NCBI RefSeq assembly: GCF_002305875.1 | Contig: NZ_CP022098.1 | Span: 4,154,001 to 4,218,000, forward strand | Direction of reading: 5' to 3' | Origin: Cystobacter fuscus | GTDB lineage: Bacteria; Myxococcota; Myxococcia; Myxococcales; Myxococcaceae | DNA: 64,000 nucleotides | Shown: positions 56,700-64,000 of the stretch, one piece after another | Position numbering within the stretch: the stretch's first letter is position 1 | Layout of the letters: the number at the start of each line of letters is the position of its first letter | Translations under genes and position numbers: made by a program | Notes under the pieces: generated by a model | The model's input: only the letters and a program-made list of their open reading frames with translations | The model's database searches: none | Told to the model about the DNA's origin: nothing

Positions 56700-57950
56700 A
56701 TGACTCATCCTGCTGCCAATGACGTGCGCGTGGGCTCGGTGCTGCGGGGCACGTATGAAATCACCTCGTTGCTCGGCAAGGGGGGCATGGGCGCCGTCTA
56801 CCTCGCGAGCCATCGCCGGCTTCCCAGCAAGCAGGTCGCCGTCAAGGTGCTGCGCGGCGGGGCGGACCTCTCCCCAGAGCAGTACGCGCGCTTCCGCCGG
56901 GAGGCGGAGATCGCCTCGCGGCTCGGCCATCCGAACATCGTCGAGGTGCTCGACTTCGACACCCTGGAGGACGGCACGCCCTTCCTGGTGATGGAGTACC
57001 TGCGCGGAGAGAGCCTCGAACAGCGGCTGGCGCGCGGCCCCCTGTCGCTCGAGGAGACGATGTCCCTCACGCGGCAGATCGGCTCGGGGCTCACGGCGGC
57101 CCACCGCGCGGGCGTGGTGCACCGGGACCTCAAGCCCGCCAACGTGTGGCTCGTCCCCATGGACTTGGGGAGCAGCGTGGGCACGCGGGTGAAGCTGCTC
57201 GATTTCGGCATCTCGAAGATGCTCGACTCCCAGACGATCCAGACGCAGGACTCGGTGTTGATGGGCACGCCCCAGTACATGGCGCCCGAGCAGGCCATGG
57301 GCAGGAATCGCGAGGTGGACGCGCGCACGGATCTCTTCGCGCTCGGGTGCATCGTGTACGAGATGCTGTCGGGCCGGTCTCCGTTCGAGGGAGAGGACAA
57401 CGGCATCCTCCAGGTGATTGACCGCATCGTCCACTCGCAACCCGAGCCCCTCATGCTCCTGCGCCCCGGGCTGCCCGAGCACGTGCTCTCCGCGGTGGGG
57501 CGCGCCCTGGCGAAGAGCGCGCGGGACCGTCACGCGGATGTCGCGGCCTTCATCCAGGAGCTGACGGGAAGGCCGCTCCTGTCCCTGTCCAGGACCGCGA
57601 TGCCCAGGGTGTTCATGCCCTCGAACCCGAGAATGGCGGCGGTGGTGGCGGCAACGGATCGTTCCAGCAAGGACGGGGAGGGGGAGGAGCCCACGCTCGT
57701 GCCCGCGTCGACGGTGCGCTTCGCGGCGCCCGTGCCACCCGCGAGTGCCTCCGAGCGTCCTGAAAACCCTCCCGGGGAAATCCGCCGGGCCCGCCGACCG
57801 GTGCCGAAGTGGGTCGTGGGCGTGGGCTGGGCGGTCGTGGTGGTGGGTTTCTCGGCCGCCGCGTGGTGGATGCGGTCGCCGCCTCTCACGCCCGAGCGGC
57901 CCTCCGCTCCGGCTCCCGTGAGAGAGCCGCTCCCGGAGGCGCCGCGGTAA
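56700..57950 (+). CDS. Ser/Thr protein kinase with single membrane helix
   Basis: A 416-residue Hanks-type kinase. The catalytic domain (about residues 18-280) has GKGGMGAVYLA, VAVKVLRGG, HRDLKPANVWL, DFGISKM and YMAPEQ, all canonical. A disordered linker leads to a membrane helix near residues 373-392 (VPKWVVGVGWAVVVVGFSAAAWWM), leaving only a short tail outside. Unlike the kinases at 42361 and 44317, it has no PEGA domain. It begins 42 bp after the O-antigen-ligase gene and may be co-transcribed, which would place it for sensing envelope assembly; this is inference. Confidence 0.93.
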   Translation: MTHPAANDVRVGSVLRGTYEITSLLGKGGMGAVYLASHRRLPSKQVAVKVLRGGADLSPEQYARFRREAEIASRLGHPNIVEVLDFDTLEDGTPFLVMEYLRGESLEQRLARGPLSLEETMSLTRQIGSGLTAAHRAGVVHRDLKPANVWLVPMDLGSSVGTRVKLLDFGISKMLDSQTIQTQDSVLMGTPQYMAPEQAMGRNREVDARTDLFALGCIVYEMLSGRSPFEGEDNGILQVIDRIVHSQPEPLMLLRPGLPEHVLSAVGRALAKSARDRHADVAAFIQELTGRPLLSLSRTAMPRVFMPSNPRMAAVVAATDRSSKDGEGEEPTLVPASTVRFAAPVPPASASERPENPPGEIRRARRPVPKWVVGVGWAVVVVGFSAAAWWMRSPPLTPERPSAPAPVREPLPEAPR

Positions 57951-58023
57951 CAATCCATCGAGTTCTGATCACCCGCGCCAGCCGGGACTCCTCCCCTGGC
58001 GCCTTACCCCACAGGAGACAGAC

Positions 58024-59577
58024 GTGAGAGTCATCGTGGCGATGTTGGCCGTGGTCGCGGTACTGGAAGCAGGTCATGCCCGGGCGGCCGCGCCCGTGGA
58101 GCCGGGCAAGGTGTTCGCCGGTCAGAACGGCGAGTTGGTGACGGCGATCCCGCTCTCGCCCGCGGACGAGAAGAAGGCCATCGTCCTCGTGCAGGGCACC
58201 GACAGCGAGCTCGACGGCAAGGTGCTCCCCTATGACGTGGAGACGTCGGGCCAGGACGTGCGCTACGTCACCCAGTTGCATGGCCGCCGCTATGTCACCC
58301 TGTACCTGCTCGCCACGGGCTCGCGCCGGAACTACTACGTGAACGTGCCGGGCCGACGCGACGACACCGTGGTGACCTTCGATGACGCGCGCACCCGCGC
58401 GCTCAAGGGCGAGGAGGTGTACGCGCTGCATCAGAAGCAGAAGTCGCAGGGGGTGCTCACCCGCCTGATGGCCTTCGATCGCAAGGGCGAGGAGGCCGAG
58501 GTCGAGCGCGCGCTGGCCGCGTCGGTGAAGCGCATGAACGAGGCGTGCGGCTCGCAGACGGTGGGGCTCGTGGAGTGGGCGAGCATCCCGGACGAGCTGA
58601 TCAAGGAATACAGCATCGCCTCCTACTGCGAGGCCCCGCTCGATTCGCTGCGCAAGCTGTGCGCGTCGGCCGAGGCGAAGAAGGTGGTGCAGACGCGCAT
58701 CAAGGAGGCGAGCTGCCGCTTCGGGGACGCGCCGGCCGTGAAGGTGGAGTCGGGCCGGCTGACGTGGACGACGGCCAAGGACGCGTCCAACCAGGAGGAG
58801 TTCGCCACGAAGGCCTTCCTGGACACGCTCGAGTCCACCCGGGGCCAGGGCGAGAAGCTCGTCGCGAGGATGCAACTGGAGAAGACCCACGTGTGCACGG
58901 ATGGCAAGGGGCACTACGTGCTCGTGCGGCCCGACGAGACGCACACCGTGCAACTGGCCTACGGAGACGGCCAGCGCTTCGTCGAGGTCGCCTCGCCGCC
59001 CTGGGTCCTCAACGGCCACTACTTCCTGGAGCCGCGCTTCTACCACAAGACGATGAACCACTCGTTCCGGGGGCTCGACATGGGCCTGTACTCGGAGGTG
59101 GAAGTGGACGAGGAGAAGAACACCTGCGCGGTGCGCTGTGGCGAGCGCACCATCCCGTTCACCTGGGTCGACGGGGAGCAGAAGGAGACGCTGGTGTCCA
59201 AGGCCACCTTCGAGCCCAATCCCCAGAAGTACGTGCCCTACGCGCTGCTGCGCGATCAGAAGGGGCGCTATTACCTGGTGGAGCGCGGCTTCAAGAAGGA
59301 AGAGGAGCGCAACTTCCGTGTCTCCATCGGGCCCAAGGGCAATCTCCAGGTCCAGAAGATGAAGGACGTGGTCTCCGACTCGGAGGGGGAGATCTTCTCG
59401 ACGAAGCGGGGTGATCTGCGGCTCGTCGTGCAGAAGGATCTGCCCTCGCTGTGGATCGAGAACAAGAAGCGGACGGAGCTGCGCACGGTGCCCGTCGAGG
59501 AGAACCTGCCGCTCATCTACAACGAGCTCGGGGTGTACACGGGCGCCCGTCTGGGCACGCCGTGCGACGACCAGTGA
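58024..59577 (+). CDS. Secreted protein of unknown function
   Basis: A 517-residue exported protein with signal peptide MRVIVAMLAVVAVLEAGHARA. I do not recognise the family. The mature chain is mixed alpha/beta and charged, with about eight cysteines, including SYCEAPLDSLRKLC and TCAVRCGERTI, that may form disulphides in the periplasm. The C-terminal ~200 residues read as repeated beta strands (YYLVERGFKKE, LRLVVQKDLPSLWIENKK). GTG 58024 is well supported by CACAGGAGACAGAC. It follows the Ser/Thr kinase by 73 bp on the same strand. A periplasmic or surface role is all that can be said. Confidence 0.82.
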   Translation: MRVIVAMLAVVAVLEAGHARAAAPVEPGKVFAGQNGELVTAIPLSPADEKKAIVLVQGTDSELDGKVLPYDVETSGQDVRYVTQLHGRRYVTLYLLATGSRRNYYVNVPGRRDDTVVTFDDARTRALKGEEVYALHQKQKSQGVLTRLMAFDRKGEEAEVERALAASVKRMNEACGSQTVGLVEWASIPDELIKEYSIASYCEAPLDSLRKLCASAEAKKVVQTRIKEASCRFGDAPAVKVESGRLTWTTAKDASNQEEFATKAFLDTLESTRGQGEKLVARMQLEKTHVCTDGKGHYVLVRPDETHTVQLAYGDGQRFVEVASPPWVLNGHYFLEPRFYHKTMNHSFRGLDMGLYSEVEVDEEKNTCAVRCGERTIPFTWVDGEQKETLVSKATFEPNPQKYVPYALLRDQKGRYYLVERGFKKEEERNFRVSIGPKGNLQVQKMKDVVSDSEGEIFSTKRGDLRLVVQKDLPSLWIENKKRTELRTVPVEENLPLIYNELGVYTGARLGTPCDDQ

Positions 59578-59645
59578 GCCCAGGGCCCGTCCTCCCGCCT
59601 GCCCGGATGTGCTGAGGGAGCAGGTTATAGGTGCGCTCTTCGGTC

Positions 59646-60749
59646 ATGAGCGCATCACGCGTCGAACAACTGCGCGCGGACGTTCGCGCGCGCGCGGAGA
59701 ACCGTCCCGGGGTGTACCGCATGCGCGGGCCCTCGGGAGAGGTGCTCTACGTGGGCAAGTCCGTGCGCGTGCGCACCCGGCTGCTGTCCTACTTCCGGGC
59801 GCGGCGTGGGGAGAAGGCGGCGGAGATCATCGGGTACGCGCACGGCGTGGAGTGGGAGTACACGCCGAGCGAGTTCGCCGCCCTGCTGCAGGAGTTCCGC
59901 CACATCAAGCGCTGGCGGCCTCCGTACAACGTGGAGCACAAGCGGGACAACTCGCTGTGCTTCATCAAGCTCACGCGCGAGCCGGTGCCCCGGCTGCTGG
60001 TGGCCAGCCACGTCATCCACGATGGGGCCGAGTACTTCGGGCCCATCCGCGGCCGGCACCGCGTCACCGAGGCGGTGCGCGCGGTGAGCGACTTGCTGGA
60101 GCTGCGCGACTGCGCGTCGGACACGCCCATGCGGCTGGCGGATCAATTCGAGCTGTTCCGCGTCCAGGAGGATCCCCGCTGCATGCGGGGACAGACGGGC
60201 CGTTGCATCGCTCCGTGCGCGGGAGGCTGCACGCGCGCCGAGTACCAGACGCGCATCTCGCTCGCGCGTGACTTCTTGAATGGGCTGACGGACCAGCCGC
60301 TCGTCCTGGTGCGCGAGCGCATGGCGCTGGCCTCCCGGCGCTTGCAGTTCGAGTACGCGGCCGAGCTGAGAGATCGCTCGGAGTCGCTCGGGGGCGTGAG
60401 GGACGAGTTGCTGCGGGTGGGCCAGTTCGTGGAGCGGCTGTCCTTCGTCTACACGGTGCCCGGGGAGGCGGGAGAGGATCGGGTCTACGTCATCCGCCGG
60501 GGCAGCGTGCGTGCGGAGTTCGCGGTGCCCGGTTCGCCCGAGGCGCGGCGCGACCTGGAACAGCAGGTGCGAGGGATTTTCGAGAGGCCGGAGCCCCGGA
60601 TGATCGGCCTGCGCGCCCACGAGGCCCAGGAGGTGCTGCTCGTGGCGAAGTGGTTCCGCCTGCACCCCGAGGAACTGGAGCGCACCGTGCCCGTCGTGCT
60701 GAACGTGCTCGTGGAAGCCTCGGGCGAGGAGCCGGGGAGGGCGGGTTAA
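59646..60749 (+). CDS. Short UvrC-like GIY-YIG nuclease with Fe-S-type cysteines
   Basis: A 367-residue protein. It starts with a GIY-YIG domain (GVYRMRG...VLYVGKSVRVRTRL, with a catalytic-type Glu further on) like UvrC and Cho. A cysteine group, RDC then PRCMRGQTGRCIAPC, matches the C...C-x7-C-x3-C of the UvrC Fe-S cluster. A UVR-like helix (ASRRLQFEYAAELRDR) follows near residue 235. The RNase-H-like second nuclease and HhH domains of full UvrC (about 600 residues) are missing, so only the 3'-side-type incision is expected. ATG 59646 is taken; an in-frame GTG at 59631 is possible. It could serve DNA repair as a Cho-like protein. Confidence 0.85.
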   Translation: MSASRVEQLRADVRARAENRPGVYRMRGPSGEVLYVGKSVRVRTRLLSYFRARRGEKAAEIIGYAHGVEWEYTPSEFAALLQEFRHIKRWRPPYNVEHKRDNSLCFIKLTREPVPRLLVASHVIHDGAEYFGPIRGRHRVTEAVRAVSDLLELRDCASDTPMRLADQFELFRVQEDPRCMRGQTGRCIAPCAGGCTRAEYQTRISLARDFLNGLTDQPLVLVRERMALASRRLQFEYAAELRDRSESLGGVRDELLRVGQFVERLSFVYTVPGEAGEDRVYVIRRGSVRAEFAVPGSPEARRDLEQQVRGIFERPEPRMIGLRAHEAQEVLLVAKWFRLHPEELERTVPVVLNVLVEASGEEPGRAG

Positions 60750-61843
60750 CGGGCCTCGAGTGCCCGTCGGTAGGTGGCCAGCGTCCGCTGGGCGCAGTCC
60801 TCCCAGGTGAAGCGCGCGGCGCGCTCGCGGCCCTTCGCCGAGAGATCCCGGCGCAGCGACTCGTCGCGCGCGAGCTTCATCGCCGTCTCCTTCCAGGCCC
60901 GGGCGTCGTCGGGGGGCAGCAGCAGCGCCGCCTCGCCCACCACCTCCGGCAGGGACGTGGCGCGCGCGGCCACCACCGGGGTGCCACACGCCATGGCCTC
61001 CAGCGCGGGCAGGCCAAAGCCCTCGTAGCGCGAGGGCATGAGCAGCGCCGTGGCGGCGCCGTAGAGGCGCGGCATGTCGTCCTCGGGCAGCTCGGACAGC
61101 TCGAGGGTGGAGTCCGGAAAGCCCAGCTCCCACGCCGCGCGTTTGCCCGCCAGCAGCACGAGCGGCTCGGGCAGGGATTCGGCCACGGTCGCCAGCATCC
61201 CCAGGTTCTTGAAGGGCTTGGTGTTGCCCACCGCGAGCAGGAAGCGCGGTGGCAGGCCCCGGCGCTCGCGGAAGTCCTTCAGCTCCGAGGCCGTCTGCGG
61301 CTGGTAGCGCGCGTCCACCCCGTTGGGGATGACCTGGAGGCGGTAGGGCGACAGGTTCAGCTCCCGCGCGAGCTCCTCCCGGGAGAACTCGGACACGGTG
61401 ATGAGCGCCCGGGCCGTCTTCGCGCGGGGGCCCACGACGAGCTGGTAGTAGAGGCGGCGGCCCGGGCCGTACTCCTCGGAGAGCACCAGGTGGTTGGCGT
61501 CGTGGAGCGTGGCCACGAGCCGTCCCGGCCACAGCGCGGGCAGCGAGAAGGAGGTGGCGTGGAACAGGTCCGGCTTGAGCCGCGCCAGCCACGCGCCGAG
61601 CACGGGCTGCTCCAGGGGCGAGAGGAACGGGGCGGGGCAGCGGTGCAGGGGGATGCGCGGGGTGAGGGTGCCCAGGCCCGCGGGGAGCCCCTCGGGCGCG
61701 GTGAGGGCGCTGAAGCGCAGGTCCGGTGCGAGCACGGGCAACCGGCACGCCAGCTCCAGCGCGTAACGCGCGATGCCGTGCAGCCGGCCACGAACCATGC
61801 GCAGATCGATGAGGATGCTCGCCACGAGAGCTGGCACTACCAC
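60746..61843 (-). CDS. Glycosyltransferase family 4 (GT-B)
   Basis: A 365-residue retaining glycosyltransferase. The acceptor half includes HGIARYALELA and FHATSFSLP. The donor half has VIPNGVD, LLAVGNTKPFKN, LMPSRYEGFGLPALEAMACG with the EX7E motif, and TSLPEVVGEAALL. It transfers a sugar from an activated donor to a lipid-linked or polysaccharide acceptor in the cytoplasm. The frame starts at GTG 61843; an in-frame GTG a few codons later is possible. It is head-to-head with the next glycosyltransferase (44 bp) and its stop shares TTAA with the UvrC-like gene. Confidence 0.92.
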   Translation of the reverse strand: MVVPALVASILIDLRMVRGRLHGIARYALELACRLPVLAPDLRFSALTAPEGLPAGLGTLTPRIPLHRCPAPFLSPLEQPVLGAWLARLKPDLFHATSFSLPALWPGRLVATLHDANHLVLSEEYGPGRRLYYQLVVGPRAKTARALITVSEFSREELARELNLSPYRLQVIPNGVDARYQPQTASELKDFRERRGLPPRFLLAVGNTKPFKNLGMLATVAESLPEPLVLLAGKRAAWELGFPDSTLELSELPEDDMPRLYGAATALLMPSRYEGFGLPALEAMACGTPVVAARATSLPEVVGEAALLLPPDDARAWKETAMKLARDESLRRDLSAKGRERAARFTWEDCAQRTLATYRRALEAR

Positions 61844-61887
61844 ACCCCGGGGACGCGGCGGGGACTCGCGTGCTACAAGGCCGCCCC

Positions 61888-62997
61888 GTGAAGGTCGCCC
61901 TCGTCCATGACTGGCTCGTCACCCAGCGAGGCGGCGAGCACGTGCTCGAGGCACTGTGCGAGCTGTTCCCGCGGGCCGACATCCATACCCTCGTCCATCG
62001 CCCCGGCGCCGTGCACCCGCGCATCGAGTCCCATCCCATCCACACGTCGCTGCTCCAGCGGGTGCCGCGCATCCACGAGCTCTACCGGCACTTCCTTCCG
62101 GTGCTCCCCCAGGTCATCGAGTCCATGCGTCTGACGGACTACGAGCTGGTCATCTCCTCCAGCCACTGCGTGGCCAAGGGCATCCGCAAGCCGCCCGGGG
62201 CGAAGCACCTGTCCTACGTGCACGCGCCCATGCGCTACATGTGGGACTTGTTCGACGACTACTTCGGACCGGGCCGGGCGTCCGCGCCGGTGCGCGTGGC
62301 GGCGCACGCGGTGCGGCCCTGGCTCCAGAAGTGGGATCGCGAGAGCACCGCCGGGGTGGATCGGCTGCTCGTCAACAGCCAGCACATCGCCGGCAAGGTG
62401 CGGCGCTTCTGGGGCCGCGAGGCCAAGGTGGTGTACCCGCCCGTGGCCCTGGAGCGCTTCTGTCGGCATCCGCTCACGGGGCTCGGCCAGGGGGGCTACT
62501 ACCTGTGGCTGGGCGCCTTCGCTCCCTACAAGCGGCTCGACATCGCGCTGGAGGCCTTCCGCCACCTGGACGCGCCCCTGTGGGTGGTGGGCACGGGGCA
62601 GGAGGCGGCGCGGCACACCTCGGGGCCGCCGCCCGCCAACATCCGCTTCCTCGGCTCGGTGGCGGACGAGGCGCTGCCCGGGCTGTACCGCGACGCGCGC
62701 GCGCTCGTCTTCACCGCCGAGGAGGACTTCGGCATCGTCCCGCTGGAGGCCCAGGCGTGTGGCCGTCCCGTCATCGCCTACGGGCGGGGTGGGGCGCTGG
62801 AGACGGTCAACCCCCGCACGGGCCTCTTCTTCGACGCGCAGACCCCCGAGGCGCTCGCGGACGCCGTGCGCCGCTTCGAGGCGTGGGAGCCGGGCTTCCA
62901 GCCCTCGGATGCTCGCTCGCAGGCCGAGCGCTTCAGCCGGGCCGCCTTCCAGCGCGCGGTGATGGCCGAGGTGGACGCGCTCCTGTCGAAGGCATGA
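61888..62997 (+). CDS. Glycosyltransferase family 4 (GT-B)
   Basis: A 369-residue glycosyltransferase. It starts MKVALVHDWLVTQRGGEHVLEAL, typical of GT4 mannosyl- or rhamnosyl-transferases of polysaccharide loci, and has YVHAPMRYMWDL, NSQHIAGKVRRFWGREAKVVYPPV, YYLWLGAFAPYKRLD, and FTAEEDFGIVPLEAQACGRPVIAY with the EX7E motif. GTG 61888 is chosen because the conserved N-terminus begins there; an upstream in-frame GTG (61870) adds six residues. It faces away from the previous GT4 gene and toward the glycosylphosphotransferase gene, so it belongs to the polysaccharide locus beginning here. Confidence 0.93.
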   Translation: MKVALVHDWLVTQRGGEHVLEALCELFPRADIHTLVHRPGAVHPRIESHPIHTSLLQRVPRIHELYRHFLPVLPQVIESMRLTDYELVISSSHCVAKGIRKPPGAKHLSYVHAPMRYMWDLFDDYFGPGRASAPVRVAAHAVRPWLQKWDRESTAGVDRLLVNSQHIAGKVRRFWGREAKVVYPPVALERFCRHPLTGLGQGGYYLWLGAFAPYKRLDIALEAFRHLDAPLWVVGTGQEAARHTSGPPPANIRFLGSVADEALPGLYRDARALVFTAEEDFGIVPLEAQACGRPVIAYGRGGALETVNPRTGLFFDAQTPEALADAVRRFEAWEPGFQPSDARSQAERFSRAAFQRAVMAEVDALLSKA

Positions 62998-63000
62998 CGC

Positions 63001-63022
63001 CCCCTGACAGGGCTGTCAGGGG
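63001..63022. terminator. GC hairpin after glycosyltransferase gene
   Basis: CCCCTGACA and TGTCAGGGG are perfect inverted copies around a 4-base loop, immediately after the stop of the GT4 gene (62997) and 196 bp before the glycosylphosphotransferase gene. No T-run follows, so this is either a terminator of a GC-rich genome or an operator for the downstream polysaccharide genes. Confidence 0.5.
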
Positions 63023-63217
63023 GGACACGCATCCCCGAGGCGAGGCACACGGTCCGGGAACCGGGTGGGGTGGAGCCAGGGGGGGCAACCCCTTGGATTC
63101 CGGGCGCTTTCCATGCTACGAGCGCACCGGCTGTGAGGGTGTCCGGTAGCGGACGGGCCGTGGGTGTGGGGCGCGAGGATTGCAGCTCGCGCGCGGGTCC
63201 GAGAGAAGGAGCTTCAC

Positions 63218-64000
63218 GTGTTCAGCCGGTTCCAGCGCTTCTACACGTCCATCAAGGTGGCCGCGGATGTGGTGATGCTGACGGGCGCGTTCGCGCTCGC
63301 GTACGCCACGCGTTTCGAGGGGCCGATTCCGGTGATGTACGGACTGCCGGCCTGGGAGGAGACGCTGCTGTCGTTGGCGACGGTGCTCCTGGTCTTCCCC
63401 TTCACCTACCAGCAGGCGCGGCTGTACGTGACCAACCGGGCGCGCACGCACATCGGCGAGGTGTTCGAGGTCTTCAAGGCCACCGTCATGGCCACGCTCA
63501 TCGTGGTGGCGCTGACGTACTTCACGCGCGAGCGCTACTCGCGTCTCATGCTGGCGTTCTTCTCGGGCTATGCGTTCGTGGGGGTGTCCGCGGTGCGGCT
63601 GGCGCTGCGCGCGGTGCTCAGTGAGGTGCGCCGACGCGGCTACAACCTCAAGTCCGTGCTCGTCATCGGCACGGGGGAGCTGGGCCAGCGCGTCATCGAC
63701 ACGGTGGAGGGCCACAAGGAGCTGGGCTTCCGGGTGACGGGGGTGCTCACGCTGGGCGACGAGCGCCCGGGTGCGCGGGTGCGGGACATCCCCGTGGTGG
63801 GCCACGTGAAGGACGTGGACGCGGTGCTGGACGCGCATCCGGTGGATCAGGTCGTCATCGCGGTGCCGCTCGAGCAGCAGGCCGCCGTCAAGCCGCTCAT
63901 GGAGCAGCTCGCGCTGCGCACGGTGGACGTGAAGGTGGTGCCGGACCTCTACCAGTACGTCACCCTGTACGGCGGCCTGGAGGAGTTTGGGGGTCTGCCC
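63218..64000 (+). CDS. Undecaprenyl-phosphate sugar phosphotransferase (WcaJ/EpsZ-like), partial
   Basis: The first 261 residues of a polyprenyl glycosylphosphotransferase, cut by the right window edge. Four to five membrane helices come first (VAADVVMLTGAFALAYATRF; LSLATVLLVFPFTY and so on). Then a Rossmann-like domain with VLVIGTGELGQRVIDTV, GVLTLGDE and DQVVIAVPLEQ, the CoA-binding-like domain found in WcaJ-type enzymes before the catalytic part. These enzymes start exopolysaccharide or O-antigen synthesis by moving a sugar phosphate onto undecaprenyl phosphate. GTG 63218 has AAGGAG at ideal spacing. The catalytic domain lies beyond the window. Confidence 0.9.
   Translation, partial: MFSRFQRFYTSIKVAADVVMLTGAFALAYATRFEGPIPVMYGLPAWEETLLSLATVLLVFPFTYQQARLYVTNRARTHIGEVFEVFKATVMATLIVVALTYFTRERYSRLMLAFFSGYAFVGVSAVRLALRAVLSEVRRRGYNLKSVLVIGTGELGQRVIDTVEGHKELGFRVTGVLTLGDERPGARVRDIPVVGHVKDVDAVLDAHPVDQVVIAVPLEQQAAVKPLMEQLALRTVDVKVVPDLYQYVTLYGGLEEFGGLP

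Noticed and set aside
55146-57953. A 935-codon minus-strand open frame
   Set aside because: It is antisense to lptG, the O-antigen ligase and a Ser/Thr kinase, all with clear family motifs.

Overview
The window is very GC-rich, uses many GTG starts and packs genes tightly. It is rich in Ser/Thr kinases, hybrid-free histidine kinases, a sigma-54 activator, MJ0042/TPR and choice-of-anchor lipoproteins, PEGA-domain kinases and caspase/WD40 proteins. This mix points to a myxobacterium, most likely of the Cystobacterineae (Archangium/Cystobacter-like); the assignment is an inference from gene style, not a database match. No rRNA, tRNA, CRISPR array, insertion sequence or prophage was seen.

Region A (1-11021) looks like a small, unfamiliar biosynthetic cluster. 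It has a divergent degenerate NAD-binding SDR (cut by the window edge), then an AMP-forming acyl ligase, a free-standing acyl carrier protein, an amidohydrolase, an MddA/NnrU-like membrane methyltransferase, an acetyltransferase-like protein, a zincin-like protein of unknown function, a classical SDR, a haem-oxygenase-like di-iron oxygenase fused to a cupin, and a LuxR-type regulator. The oxygenase-cupin fusion has the domain order of SznF, the N-nitrosating enzyme of streptozotocin biosynthesis, so oxidative N-chemistry on a carrier-bound or released substrate is a reasonable hypothesis. Several inverted repeats sit in its intergenic gaps.

Region B (11145-28282) starts with a kelch lipoprotein and then holds a protease-rich locus. 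A compact minus-strand run (20411 down to 13205) encodes a duplicated-domain protein, a class I isoprenoid-synthase-fold protein, a subtilase, a membrane histidine kinase and a sigma-54 activator. Divergent to it are a caspase-like protease with a DUF4384-like tail and a trypsin-like protease. Facing them is a 1594-residue caspase / STAND NTPase / WD40 protein. The set resembles the NTPase-protease conflict or programmed-death systems of multicellular bacteria, but this combination is not one I recognise.

Region C (28380-38415) carries a Spy/CpxP-like secreted protein, a membrane-anchored methyltransferase, an opine-dehydrogenase-family enzyme with a methyltransferase, a PadR regulator, two related GAF histidine kinases around a membrane Ser/Thr kinase, and phosphatidylserine synthase.

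Region D (38736-57950) contains a large choice-of-anchor/VWA lipoprotein, two tandem paralogous PEGA-type Ser/Thr kinases, a sigma-region-4-like protein with a cysteine cluster, and a housekeeping run purH - MJ0042/TPR protein - purD - lptF - lptG - O-antigen ligase with overlapping stop/start codons, followed by another Ser/Thr kinase.

Region E (58024-64000) has a secreted protein of unknown function, a short UvrC-like GIY-YIG protein, two head-to-head GT4 glycosyltransferases and the start of a polyprenyl glycosylphosphotransferase gene, the beginning of a polysaccharide locus that continues past the right edge.
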